Shown in pieces: positions 32,631 through 41,093 of a DNA stretch of 64,000 nt (the stretch's first letter is position 1; the number at the start of each line of letters is the position of its first letter). The notes under the pieces were generated by a model. That model ran no database searches and was not told the DNA's origin. It saw only the letters and a program-made list of their open reading frames with translations. Position numbers and translations under genes: made by a program. Location of the stretch: positions 7,009-71,008 of the forward strand of contig NZ_JBLZPK010000013.1 of assembly GCF_049199905.1 (NCBI RefSeq), written 5' to 3'. This DNA is from Shinella sp032095155 (GTDB lineage Bacteria; Pseudomonadota; Alphaproteobacteria; Rhizobiales; Rhizobiaceae).

Positions 32631-33056
32631 ATGACATATCGCATCGCCACGCTTGCAGCCCTTGCCGCAATCGGCCTCAGCGCTCCCGCCTTCGCCGCGA
32701 CGACCATCAAGGTTGTCGAGGGCGGGGAGGGTGGCGGTCCGATGACGCTTTCACTCGACCAGTCGACGGTGAAGGCCGGCGACATCATCTTCGCCGTGCA
32801 CAATGATGCTGTCAGCGAAGCGCATGAAATGGTTCTAATCCGGCTGAAGACGCCGGACGAGGAGGTCGCCGTCGTCGCCGCGAAACACCGAGTGGATGAG
32901 AAGGCGCTCAAAAGCCTCGGCGAGGTGTCGGACCTGAAGCCGGGGGCCGATGGGATGCTGAAAGCCAAGCTCAAGGCCGGCACCTATCTGCTGCTCTGCA
33001 ACATAAAGGGCCATTACGAAGCCGGCATGCATGCCAAACTGACTGTGACGAAGTAG
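32631..33056 (+). CDS. Periplasmic cupredoxin-like copper protein
   Basis: A 141-residue protein with a signal peptide (MTYRIATLAALAAIGLSAPA, cleaved near FAA). The mature part has a plastocyanin-like layout: a His in SEAHEMVLI and a C-terminal LLLCNIKGHYEAGMHAKL supplying Cys, His and Met, the type 1 copper ligands. It probably carries electrons or copper in the periplasm. The open frame extends upstream to 32559, but the start at 32631 precedes the signal peptide. No copper-efflux genes are adjacent. Confidence 0.82.
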   Translation: MTYRIATLAALAAIGLSAPAFAATTIKVVEGGEGGGPMTLSLDQSTVKAGDIIFAVHNDAVSEAHEMVLIRLKTPDEEVAVVAAKHRVDEKALKSLGEVSDLKPGADGMLKAKLKAGTYLLLCNIKGHYEAGMHAKLTVTK

Positions 33057-33074
33057 GGCCGGAGGAACGGACGC

Positions 33075-33293
33075 CTATTTGGCGGCCTTGGCGCGCTTGG
33101 TTTTGGCTGCGGGCCGGGCCGGCTCTTCGGCGGGCTGCTGCTGCAGGCGCATTTCGCGCAGACGCGCGGTCTTCTTATCGCGTGCAGTAGCTTCCGACGC
33201 GATGATGGTGCGCGCCGTTTGATCCGTCGCGGCGGCCTTGTCGCGGGCCGAAAGTTTGACGGGGTTGAAGAATGCTTCCTTGGTCGCGGTCAT
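33075..33293 (-). CDS. Small basic hypothetical protein, 72 aa
   Basis: A highly charged, probably disordered protein. It starts with MTATKEAFFNPVKLSARDKA and ends in a Lys/Ala-rich tail (AAKTKRAKAAK). GGAGAGATC precedes the ATG on the leftward strand. It is followed at its start side by an Arg-rich repeat-like spacer and by rpsU, also leftward. Similar short proteins are common in rhizobia; the role is unknown, perhaps nucleic-acid-associated given the charge. Confidence 0.6.
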   Translation of the reverse strand: MTATKEAFFNPVKLSARDKAAATDQTARTIIASEATARDKKTARLREMRLQQQPAEEPARPAAKTKRAKAAK

Positions 33294-33383
33294 GATCTCT
33301 CCTTCCTGGAGGACGGCCGGGGTGGCCTGGAGGATGGCCGGGGCGGGCCGGGCGAACGATCGTTCTGCCCGGCTGCCGATAGC

Positions 33384-33620
33384 TTAGCGCGGACGCACGG
33401 CCTTCTTGGGCGCGGGCAGCAGGCCTTCGCGCTGCATCTGCTTGCGCGCCAGCTTGCGCTGGCGGCGGATGGCTTCGGCCTTCTCGCGTGCCCGCTTTTC
33501 CGACGGCTTTTCAAAAGCGCTACGCGCCTTCATTTCGCGGAAAACGCCTTCGCGCTGCAATTTCTTCTTCAGGACGCGCAGCGCCTGATCGACATTGTTA
33601 TCTCTGACGAGAACCTGCAA
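33384..33620 (-). CDS. rpsU: 30S ribosomal protein S21, TTG start
   Basis: A 78-residue S21 protein of the small ribosomal subunit: LVRDNNVDQALRVLKKKLQR, then EKPSEKRAREKAEA and a basic C-terminus. S21 helps base-pairing of mRNA leaders with 16S rRNA. The family's N-terminus (MQVLVRDNN) begins here at a TTG codon with AAAGGA 6 bases upstream; a longer ATG-started frame to 33725 would add a non-homologous extension. Rhizobia often have more than one S21 copy, so this may be a secondary copy. Confidence 0.9.
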   Translation of the reverse strand: MQVLVRDNNVDQALRVLKKKLQREGVFREMKARSAFEKPSEKRAREKAEAIRRQRKLARKQMQREGLLPAPKKAVRPR

Positions 33621-33688
33621 GTGATGTCCTTTCTCTCGCGGCCCTGGGCCGCATTGGTGGCGGAAAATAAAATCCGTGAAGCCTACTA

Positions 33689-33979
33689 TCACTTCCCGCT
33701 GCGAATGTTCAGTGGTTTTAACCACGGACCTGCTTTTCCTGCGGTCGAAACCGTCGCAGACTTTTTCGGGGAGGGCGCGGCGGTCTCTTCCGCGTCGATA
33801 TCGCTCTGTACGATGCGCCGTTCAAACGTCTCGCCATCGAGTCGCACCCGGTACTGCACCTCGCCGTGATCGTTGGGCAGAACGCCGACAATCCGGCAGC
33901 TTCGCTCCTCGGTCGTCTTGCGAGACAGGCCGGCCTTCAGCACGATATGATCGCCGGTAGCATAGGTTTTTCGGCTCAT
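33689..33979 (-). CDS. Hypothetical protein, 96 aa
   Basis: A small soluble protein: MSRKTYATGDHIVLKAGLSR, then a beta-rich core (YRVRLDGETFERRIVQSDID) and a Pro/Lys tail. The core looks like an SH3-like or KOW-like small barrel, as in conserved rhizobial proteins found near cold-shock genes. AAAGGAGAAT precedes the ATG at 33979; the frame is open further upstream without a good site. It lies between rpsU and the cold-shock gene on the same strand. Function unknown. Confidence 0.65.
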   Translation of the reverse strand: MSRKTYATGDHIVLKAGLSRKTTEERSCRIVGVLPNDHGEVQYRVRLDGETFERRIVQSDIDAEETAAPSPKKSATVSTAGKAGPWLKPLNIRSGK

Positions 33980-34128
33980 GGCATTCTCCTTTGCGCGGGC
34001 TTGCGTCCGGAAATGCGCAAAAACAAAAACTCTGGGAAACAAAAAGGCCGGGCGTTACCCCGACCTCTCCCGTCATTCGAACTCGACGCTGCCAGTACAT
34101 CCGTGGTCAGCGAGGAGGAACGACAATC

Positions 34129-34338
34129 TTATGCGGCGCGAAGGTTGTCGGCCGAGTTCTTGCCGGACTTGCGGTCGCGGACGATCTCGTACGTGATCTT
34201 CTGGCCTTCGTTCAGCGAGCCCATGCCCGAACGTTCGACAGCCGAGATGTGCACGAAAACGTCGGTCGAGCCGTCCTCAGGCTGAATGAAGCCGAAGCCC
34301 TTGGTGCTGTTGAACCACTTTACGGTACCTGTATTCAT
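34129..34338 (-). CDS. Cold-shock protein, CspA family
   Basis: A 69-residue single OB-fold RNA chaperone with RNP1 KGFGFIQ and RNP2 DVFVHIS, starting MNTGTVKWFNSTKGF. It binds single-stranded RNA/DNA and eases translation at low temperature. A sigma70-type promoter at 34466-34493 would give a leader of about 120 bases, typical of cold-shock mRNAs whose leader folds with temperature. Leftward, with rpsU and the 96-residue gene downstream. Confidence 0.92.
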   Translation of the reverse strand: MNTGTVKWFNSTKGFGFIQPEDGSTDVFVHISAVERSGMGSLNEGQKITYEIVRDRKSGKNSADNLRAA

Positions 34339-34465
34339 AACGATATCCTTTCCATCGCTAGTGTAAGCGGACGATATTTTGTCCGTTATTGATCGATCTT
34401 GAAAGGAAATCTGACGGAGCCTGATGGCTCGAAGACAAAGGTCGCAAGCAATTTTCGATAGGTTC

Positions 34466-34493
34466 TATATAGAGTTTATTTTGAAAAACGCAA
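34466..34493 (-). promoter_or_regulatory. Promoter of the cold-shock gene
   Basis: On the leftward strand, -35 TTGCGT (34488-34493) and -10 TATATA (34466-34471) are separated by 16 bases, with AT-rich sequence upstream. The start point would fall near 34459, giving a leader of roughly 120 bases before the ATG at 34338. Confidence 0.6.
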
Positions 34494-34625
34494 TGGTTTT
34501 CGAAATTTTTTCTGGACACGGCCGGCGGCAGCCTCTGAAAATAGGTGCTTTCGTCGATTTTTTTGCGTTTCATTTGCCGATGCGCGCAATTTTATTTTTC
34601 GCCCACGCGCCTTGGAGCGGCAACG

Positions 34626-34650
34626 AAAAAGGGCGGCCCGAAGACCGCCC
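34626..34650 (-). terminator. Terminator of the beta-oxidation operon
   Basis: Leftward, GGGCGGTC pairs with GGCCGCCC around TTCG (one mismatch), followed by TTTTT. It lies 24 bases past the stop of the last gene of the operon at 34675. Confidence 0.8.
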
Positions 34651-34674
34651 CTGTCTCTTTGCATGCTGGTCCGC

Positions 34675-36885
34675 TCAAGCGGCCTTTTTGGCCTCGGGGG
34701 CAAAGCGGCTGTAGAAGGTCTCGCCCTTTGCGGCCATGTCCTTGAGCAGCGGCGTCGGCTGGAAGTGGCTGCCGTATTTCGCGGCGAGCTTTTCGCAGAG
34801 CGCCACGAAGGTTTTGACACCCATGCCGTCGATGTAGGACAGCGTGCCGCCGGTATAGGGCGCGAAACCGAAGCCGAGGATGGAGCCGACATCGGCCTCG
34901 CGCGGATCGGTGACGATGCCTTCCTCCATGGTGCGGGCGGCCTCCAGCGCGATCGTGACGAGCAGGCGCTGCTTGATGACAGTGATATCGACGTCTTCTG
35001 GCTTCTGCTGCGGGTAAAGGTCTTTCAGGCCCGGCCACAGCTTCTTCTTTGCCGGCTTCGGCGGGTAGTCGTAAAAACCCTTGCCTGCCTTGCGGCCAAG
35101 GCGGCCTTCGCCTTCCACCAGCTTCGTCACCAGCTCCATATGGCGCGGATCGACGGATTCGGCGCCAAGATCGGCGATGGAGGCCTTGAAGATCTTGTAG
35201 GAGAGATCGACGGCGACCTCGTCGTTGAGCGACAGCGGGCCGACCGGCATGCCGGCCATCTTGGCGGCATTCTCGATCATCGCCGCAGGCACGCCTTCAA
35301 TCAGCATGTCATAGGCCTCGGCCATGTAGCGGAAGACGCAGCGGTTGACGTAGAAGCCGCGCGTGTCGTTGACGACGATCGGCGTCTTCTTGATGGCGGC
35401 GACGTAATCGAGCGCGGTGGCGAGTGCCCTGTCGCCCGTCTCCTTACCGAGAATGACTTCGACCAGCATCATCTTGTCGACCGGCGAGAAGAAGTGGATG
35501 CCGATAAACTGGTTCGGGCGCTTGGAGTTCTTCGCAAGGCCTGATATCGGCAGCGTCGAGGTGTTGGAGGCGAAGATGGCGTCTTCGCGCAGCACGGCCT
35601 CGATCTTCTCCGTAACCTCCTTCTTGACGTTCCTGTCCTCGAAGACGGCCTCGATGACGAGGTCGGCATCGGCGAGCGCGGCGTAATCGGGCGTCGGCGT
35701 GATGAGGGAAAGCAGCTTCTCACCGTCCTCCTTGGTCATGCGGCCCTTGCCGATGGCGCCGGTGACGAGGCCCTGCGAATGCGCCTTGCCCTTGTCGGCG
35801 GCGTCCTGATCGCGGTCGATGAGCACGACCGGAATGCCGGCGGCGGCGGTGACATAGGCGATGGAGGCGCCCATGAAGCCGGCGCCGACGACGGCGACCT
35901 TCTTGAACTCGGCCTTGGGAACGCCGGCCGGGCGGCGGGCGCCCTTGCCGAGCTCCTGCATGGAGATGAACAGCGACCGGATCATCGAGAAGGCTTCGGT
36001 CGTCTGGAGGATATAGGTGAAGTAGCGCTGCTCGATCTTCAGGCCCGTCTCGAACGGCACTTGCAGGCCTTCATAGACGCATTTCAGGATGGCAAGCGCA
36101 CCCGGATAGTTGCCGGATGTCTCGCGGCGCAGGATGGCGGGTGCTGCCGGCCAGAGCTGGGCGGAAGCCGGCGTCCAGATGCCGCCGCCGGGGGCCTTGA
36201 AACCCTTTTCGTCCCACGGCTGGACCGGCTTCAGGCCGTCCTTGATCATCTGCCTGGCGGCGGTGATCAGTTGATCGGGCTCGACCACCTGATGCACGAG
36301 GTTCATCGCCTTGGCGCGGGCGGCCGTCAGCGACGAGCCGGTGGTCATCATCTGGAGCGCGTCCTGCGCATTGGCAAGGCGCGGCACGCGCTGGGTGCCG
36401 CCGGCGCCGGGGAAGATGCCGACCTTGACCTCGGGGAGAGCGATCTTGACCGACTTGGCATTCGAGGCGACGCGGCCGTGGCAGGCGAGCGATAGTTCGA
36501 AAGCGCCGCCCATGCAGGTGCCGTTGATGGCGGAGACCCAGGGCTTGCCGGAGGTTTCCAGCTTGCGGAACAGCCAGGTCATGCGGCCGGTGGCGTCGAA
36601 CAGCTTTTGCACGGCGGTCGCCGGATCGGTCGCCTGTGCGTCCTTCAGGAGGTCGAAGCTCGCCTTGATCATCGAGAGATCGGCGCCGCCGGAGAAGGAG
36701 GATTTGCCCGAGGTGATGACGGCGCCCTTGATGGCGCTGTCGGCCACGACCTGGTCGATGATCCTGTCGAGTTCATCCATCACCTCGACGGTGAAGACGT
36801 TCATCGACTTGTCGGGCATGTCCCAGGTGACCAGCGCGATGCCGTCGGCGTCGGTCTCGATGGAAAAGTTCTTGTATGCGCTCAT
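34675..36885 (-). CDS. fadJ: Bifunctional enoyl-CoA hydratase / 3-hydroxyacyl-CoA dehydrogenase
   Basis: A 736-residue fatty-acid beta-oxidation alpha subunit. The N-terminal crotonase domain has the oxyanion loops SFSGGADLSMIK and NGTCMGGAFELSLACH and the GIFPGAGGTQRVPR Glu/Gly region. From ~330 the dehydrogenase domain starts with VAVVGAGFMGASIAY (NAD loop) and has GIHFFSPVDKMMLVEVI with the catalytic His. It hydrates 2-enoyl-CoA and oxidises the product. It is the last gene of a leftward operon with the thiolase gene, its usual partner; the length fits FadJ/FadB-type proteins. Confidence 0.92.
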   Translation of the reverse strand: MSAYKNFSIETDADGIALVTWDMPDKSMNVFTVEVMDELDRIIDQVVADSAIKGAVITSGKSSFSGGADLSMIKASFDLLKDAQATDPATAVQKLFDATGRMTWLFRKLETSGKPWVSAINGTCMGGAFELSLACHGRVASNAKSVKIALPEVKVGIFPGAGGTQRVPRLANAQDALQMMTTGSSLTAARAKAMNLVHQVVEPDQLITAARQMIKDGLKPVQPWDEKGFKAPGGGIWTPASAQLWPAAPAILRRETSGNYPGALAILKCVYEGLQVPFETGLKIEQRYFTYILQTTEAFSMIRSLFISMQELGKGARRPAGVPKAEFKKVAVVGAGFMGASIAYVTAAAGIPVVLIDRDQDAADKGKAHSQGLVTGAIGKGRMTKEDGEKLLSLITPTPDYAALADADLVIEAVFEDRNVKKEVTEKIEAVLREDAIFASNTSTLPISGLAKNSKRPNQFIGIHFFSPVDKMMLVEVILGKETGDRALATALDYVAAIKKTPIVVNDTRGFYVNRCVFRYMAEAYDMLIEGVPAAMIENAAKMAGMPVGPLSLNDEVAVDLSYKIFKASIADLGAESVDPRHMELVTKLVEGEGRLGRKAGKGFYDYPPKPAKKKLWPGLKDLYPQQKPEDVDITVIKQRLLVTIALEAARTMEEGIVTDPREADVGSILGFGFAPYTGGTLSYIDGMGVKTFVALCEKLAAKYGSHFQPTPLLKDMAAKGETFYSRFAPEAKKAA

Positions 36886-36897
36886 GGGTGTTCCCCC

Positions 36898-37296
36898 TCA
36901 GTAGAGAATGGGTTCGATCTGCAGCGAGGCCTTGCCCCGGCCGCCGTATCCCTGTTTCGTCGTGTTGGTCGCGATGAGCCGGCCGTGCCGTTCTAGGCGG
37001 ATGGTGAAGCCCGGATCGATCGCCTTGCGCAGCGCCGAACGGCGGACCCGCATCGCAAAGCGGATGCTGTGCCGGTTGCCCTTGCTGATGACCGTGGCCT
37101 GCGAGATTTGCCGGGCGGCGACGTCCATGACGCCCTGTTCCTCCAGCCGGATCGTCAGCCGGCCAGGCGGAATGGCGCCCTTCGCCACATAGGTAACGGT
37201 GCCCGACAGCGTGAAGCTGTCGCCGGCCTCGGCGGAGGAGGCGATGAGGCCGGCTCCGATGAGGGCGAGGAAGCTGCGGCGGGTCGGGTGCGTCAT
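36898..37296 (-). CDS. YbaY/YscW-like exported protein with Tat-type signal
   Basis: A 132-residue exported protein. The signal MTHPTRRSFLALIGAGLIAS has a twin-arginine and cleavage near AEA-GD. The mature part (VTYVAKGAIPPGRLTIRLEE, then VDPGF-like IDPGFTIRLERHGRLI) matches the YbaY/YscW beta-sandwich family. It lies between fadJ and the thiolase gene with gaps of 12 and 2 bases, so it is co-transcribed, though no link to fatty-acid breakdown is known. A role in the envelope is inferred. Confidence 0.75.
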   Translation of the reverse strand: MTHPTRRSFLALIGAGLIASSAEAGDSFTLSGTVTYVAKGAIPPGRLTIRLEEQGVMDVAARQISQATVISKGNRHSIRFAMRVRRSALRKAIDPGFTIRLERHGRLIATNTTKQGYGGRGKASLQIEPILY

Positions 37297-37298
37297 GG

Positions 37299-38507
<1,209 letters not shown>

Positions 38508-38563
38508 TTCAGTTTCTCCTCACTGCAACCATGTGGTCGCCATCGGCGCGTACGCACCAGGAA

Positions 38564-38803
38564 TTATTTCAAGGTCCATTTGCCACGCCGATCATCGTCG
38601 GCGGAGACAAGGCGGCCCTTCTTTCTCAGCTCCGTCGCGGCCCATCGCATGTCGTACTGCCACGAATAGAAAAGGTCGTTTTCACGGAGTTCCTTTTCGT
38701 GGTGCGACCAAATGTGTTGCGCGACGAAGAGGATCGACGCTGTGCCGCTATTGGCCTTCAGAGCATCGACCACCCAATCAGTCAAATCAGCTTTCGTTGC
38801 CAT
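38564..38803 (-). CDS. Small winged-helix-like protein, 79 aa
   Basis: A short protein inside the fad operon. It begins MATKADLTDWVVDALKANSG and ends YDMRWAATELRKKGRLVSADDDRRGKWTLK, resembling the winged-helix of Mrr N-terminal-like domains (helix, then a wing ending in RG-x-W). A DNA-binding role is possible. Gaps of 33 and 56 bases to the neighbours suggest co-transcription. GGGGGAGAA precedes the ATG. It is not the expected FadR-type regulator. Confidence 0.6.
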   Translation of the reverse strand: MATKADLTDWVVDALKANSGTASILFVAQHIWSHHEKELRENDLFYSWQYDMRWAATELRKKGRLVSADDDRRGKWTLK

Positions 38804-38836
38804 TTCTCCCCCCGAAGATGTGGCTTGCTTATGGCT

Positions 38837-40633
38837 TCAAAACGCCTCCGCCGCCAGTTCCATGGTCGTGTCCGCGCCGGCCTCGATGCGGGTCTTGCGG
38901 AGCGCAGTTTCCGGCATCAGGCGGTCCATGAAGAATTTGGCGGTGATCAGCTTGTTCTTCAGGAAATCCTCCCGCTCGCCGGCACCACCCGCAAGACCGG
39001 TTTCCGCCGCCTTGGCGATCTTGGCCCACATATAGCCGATGACGACGAGGCCGAAGAGGTGCATGTAGTCGGTCGAGCCGGCGCCGGCATTGTCGGGCTT
39101 GGCCATGGCGTTCTGCATGAACCACATGGTTCCGGCCTGAAGGTCGTTCAAGCCCTTTTTGAGGTGCTTGGTGAAGTAGGCGAGTTTCTCGTCACCCCGG
39201 TTCTCCTCGCAGAAATCGCTAATTTCCTTGAAGAGCGCCATGACGGCGCGGCCGCCATTCATGCCGAGCTTGCGGCCGACGAGGTCGAGCGCCTGGATGC
39301 CGTTCGCCCCTTCATAGATCATGGCGATGCGGGCATCGCGCACATACTGGCTCATACCGTGTTCTTCGATATAGCCGTGGCCGCCGAAGACCTGCTGGGC
39401 CATGACGGCATGGTCGAAGCCCTTGTCGGTGAGCACGCCCTTGAGGATGGGGGTCATCAGGCCGAGGATATCGTCGGCGGCCTGGCGCTCCCTCTCGTCG
39501 GCGGAGCGGTGGGCGATATCGGATTTCAGTGCGGTCCAGAGCGTGAAGGCGCGGCCGCCCTCCGTCCAGGCCTTGATGGTCATCAGCGTGCGGCGGATGT
39601 CGGGATGCACGATCAGCGGATCGGCTTTGCCCTCGGGGTTCTTGACGCCCGACAGCGAGCGGCCCTGCAGGCGCTCGCGGGCATAGTTGGCTGCGTTCTG
39701 GTAGGCGACTTCGGCAATCGACAGGCCCTGCAGGCCCACACCGAGGCGGGCCTCGTTCATCATCACGAACATGGCGTTGAGGCCCTTGTTCTCCGCGCCG
39801 ATGAGGAAGCCCTTGGCCTCGTCATAGTTCATGACGCAGGTGGCGTTGCCGTGGATGCCCATCTTGTGTTCGATCGCACCGCAGGAAACCGCGTTGCGCT
39901 CGCCCGGCATGCCATCGTCATTAAGGATGAACTTCGGCACGATGAAGAGCGAAATGCCCTTCACGCCCTCCGGTGCACCCTCGATGCGGGCGAGAACGAG
40001 GTGCACGATGTTTTCCGACATGTCGTGTTCACCGGCCGAGATGAAGATCTTCTGGCCTGATATCTTGTAGGAACCGTCCGCCTGCGGCACGGCCTTGCTG
40101 CGCAGCAAGCCGAGGTCGGTGCCGCAATGGGGCTCCGTCAGGTTCATCGTGCCGGTCCAGGTGCCCTCGACCATCTTCGGCAGATAGGCGGCCTTCTGCT
40201 CGTCGGAGCCGTGCACGAGGATCGCGGCGATCGCGCCCTGCGTCAGGCCGGGATACATGGTGAGCGCCATATTGGCCGACGACATATATTCGCCGACGGC
40301 GGTGTGCAGCACATAGGGCAGGCCCTGGCCGCCGAATTCTTCCGGCACGGCAAGACCCATCCAGCCGCCCTGGCGGTAAAGGTCATAGGCTTCCTTGAAA
40401 CCCTTCGGCGTCTTCACCGTGGCGTCGTCGTTGCGGGTGCAGCCTTCCTGGTCGCCGGAGAGATTGACGGGGAAGAGCACTTCCTCCGCGACCTTCGCGG
40501 CCTCGCCGGTAATGGCTTCCACCATGTCGGCCGTCGCGTCGGCGAAGCCGGGCAGGTTGTTGTACCGCTCCAGCGACAGGACGTCGTTCAGGATGAAAAG
40601 CGTGTCATTCACGGGGGCCTTGTAGATCGGCAT
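38837..40633 (-). CDS. Acyl-CoA dehydrogenase, long form (DmdC-like)
   Basis: A 598-residue FAD enzyme that introduces the 2,3-double bond into acyl-CoA. NLTEPHCGTDLGLLRSKA forms the FAD site and the catalytic Glu is in ARIAMIYEGANGIQALDL. It has an extra N-terminal segment (MPIYKAPVNDTLFILNDVL) and a C-terminal extension, the layout of DmdC/long acyl-CoA dehydrogenases rather than ~380-residue short forms. It is the first gene of the operon, directly behind a perfect palindrome. Fatty acyl-CoA is the likely substrate given the neighbours; 3-methylmercaptopropionyl-CoA cannot be excluded. Confidence 0.9.
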   Translation of the reverse strand: MPIYKAPVNDTLFILNDVLSLERYNNLPGFADATADMVEAITGEAAKVAEEVLFPVNLSGDQEGCTRNDDATVKTPKGFKEAYDLYRQGGWMGLAVPEEFGGQGLPYVLHTAVGEYMSSANMALTMYPGLTQGAIAAILVHGSDEQKAAYLPKMVEGTWTGTMNLTEPHCGTDLGLLRSKAVPQADGSYKISGQKIFISAGEHDMSENIVHLVLARIEGAPEGVKGISLFIVPKFILNDDGMPGERNAVSCGAIEHKMGIHGNATCVMNYDEAKGFLIGAENKGLNAMFVMMNEARLGVGLQGLSIAEVAYQNAANYARERLQGRSLSGVKNPEGKADPLIVHPDIRRTLMTIKAWTEGGRAFTLWTALKSDIAHRSADERERQAADDILGLMTPILKGVLTDKGFDHAVMAQQVFGGHGYIEEHGMSQYVRDARIAMIYEGANGIQALDLVGRKLGMNGGRAVMALFKEISDFCEENRGDEKLAYFTKHLKKGLNDLQAGTMWFMQNAMAKPDNAGAGSTDYMHLFGLVVIGYMWAKIAKAAETGLAGGAGEREDFLKNKLITAKFFMDRLMPETALRKTRIEAGADTTMELAAEAF

Positions 40634-41093
40634 TGCTCGCGTTCCTCACCTATCCCGCGGACGTGAGTCCGCTCCTTGATTGTGAATACTATAAAACTTT
40701 GACGTTTGCGTAAACGTCAAAACGCAAGGGCGGCAAATTTTTCGTCGGACGAGGAGGCGGCGCGGGATGGATGGTGTCAGGGGCGCGATGCGAATGCGCC
40801 TGTCGCGGCGGGTTGCCGTGCTGCAACCGGTCGCCTTTCCTCCCGAACGCTACTCTATGAGCAAATCGTTAAAAAATTTCCGGGCCGGTTAACCCCTTGT
40901 TTACCACGTTTCATGAATTGTGGCGTCTGAGGGCGTGGGATCGGGAATCATCTCGTTTCCCCCTGTGGTGCCCGGCTTCGGCCGGGACGGACAGGGACGA
41001 TCCCGCCGAATGGAATGAAGGGCGCAGCCGGGCGGCAGCGCTTTCAAGCGTATCTCCCGGCAGGCCGAGGCGGCCGCCAAAGCGAGGCGAAAG
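40634..41093. other. Divergent regulatory region between the fad operon and podJ
   Basis: No gene. It holds the palindrome at 40698-40721 near the fad operon, AT-rich spacer around 40855-40915 that may serve the podJ promoter, and the podJ ribosome binding site GAGGCGAAAG at its right edge. No obvious terminator or RNA gene. Confidence 0.6.
40698..40721. promoter_or_regulatory. Perfect palindrome: likely operator of the beta-oxidation operon
   Basis: TTTGACGTTT and AAACGTCAAA flank GCGT, a 10-4-10 perfect inverted repeat 65 bases upstream of the acyl-CoA dehydrogenase start. Its core (ACGTTT-GCGT-AAACGT) resembles operators of MerR/TetR-type regulators of fatty-acid and branched-chain breakdown such as LiuR or FadP. 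TTGACG inside it may double as a -35 box, so binding would block the promoter. The regulator is not encoded in this window. Confidence 0.65.

Larger units (their letters stand above)
34339..34674. other. Intergenic region: csp leader and promoter, fad-operon terminator
   Basis: No gene. From left to right it holds the ~120-base untranslated leader of the cold-shock gene (GATATCCTTTCC next to the start in + orientation, i.e. GGAAAGGATATC as ribosome binding site), its promoter, an AT-rich upstream tract and the terminator of the leftward beta-oxidation operon. Confidence 0.7.
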
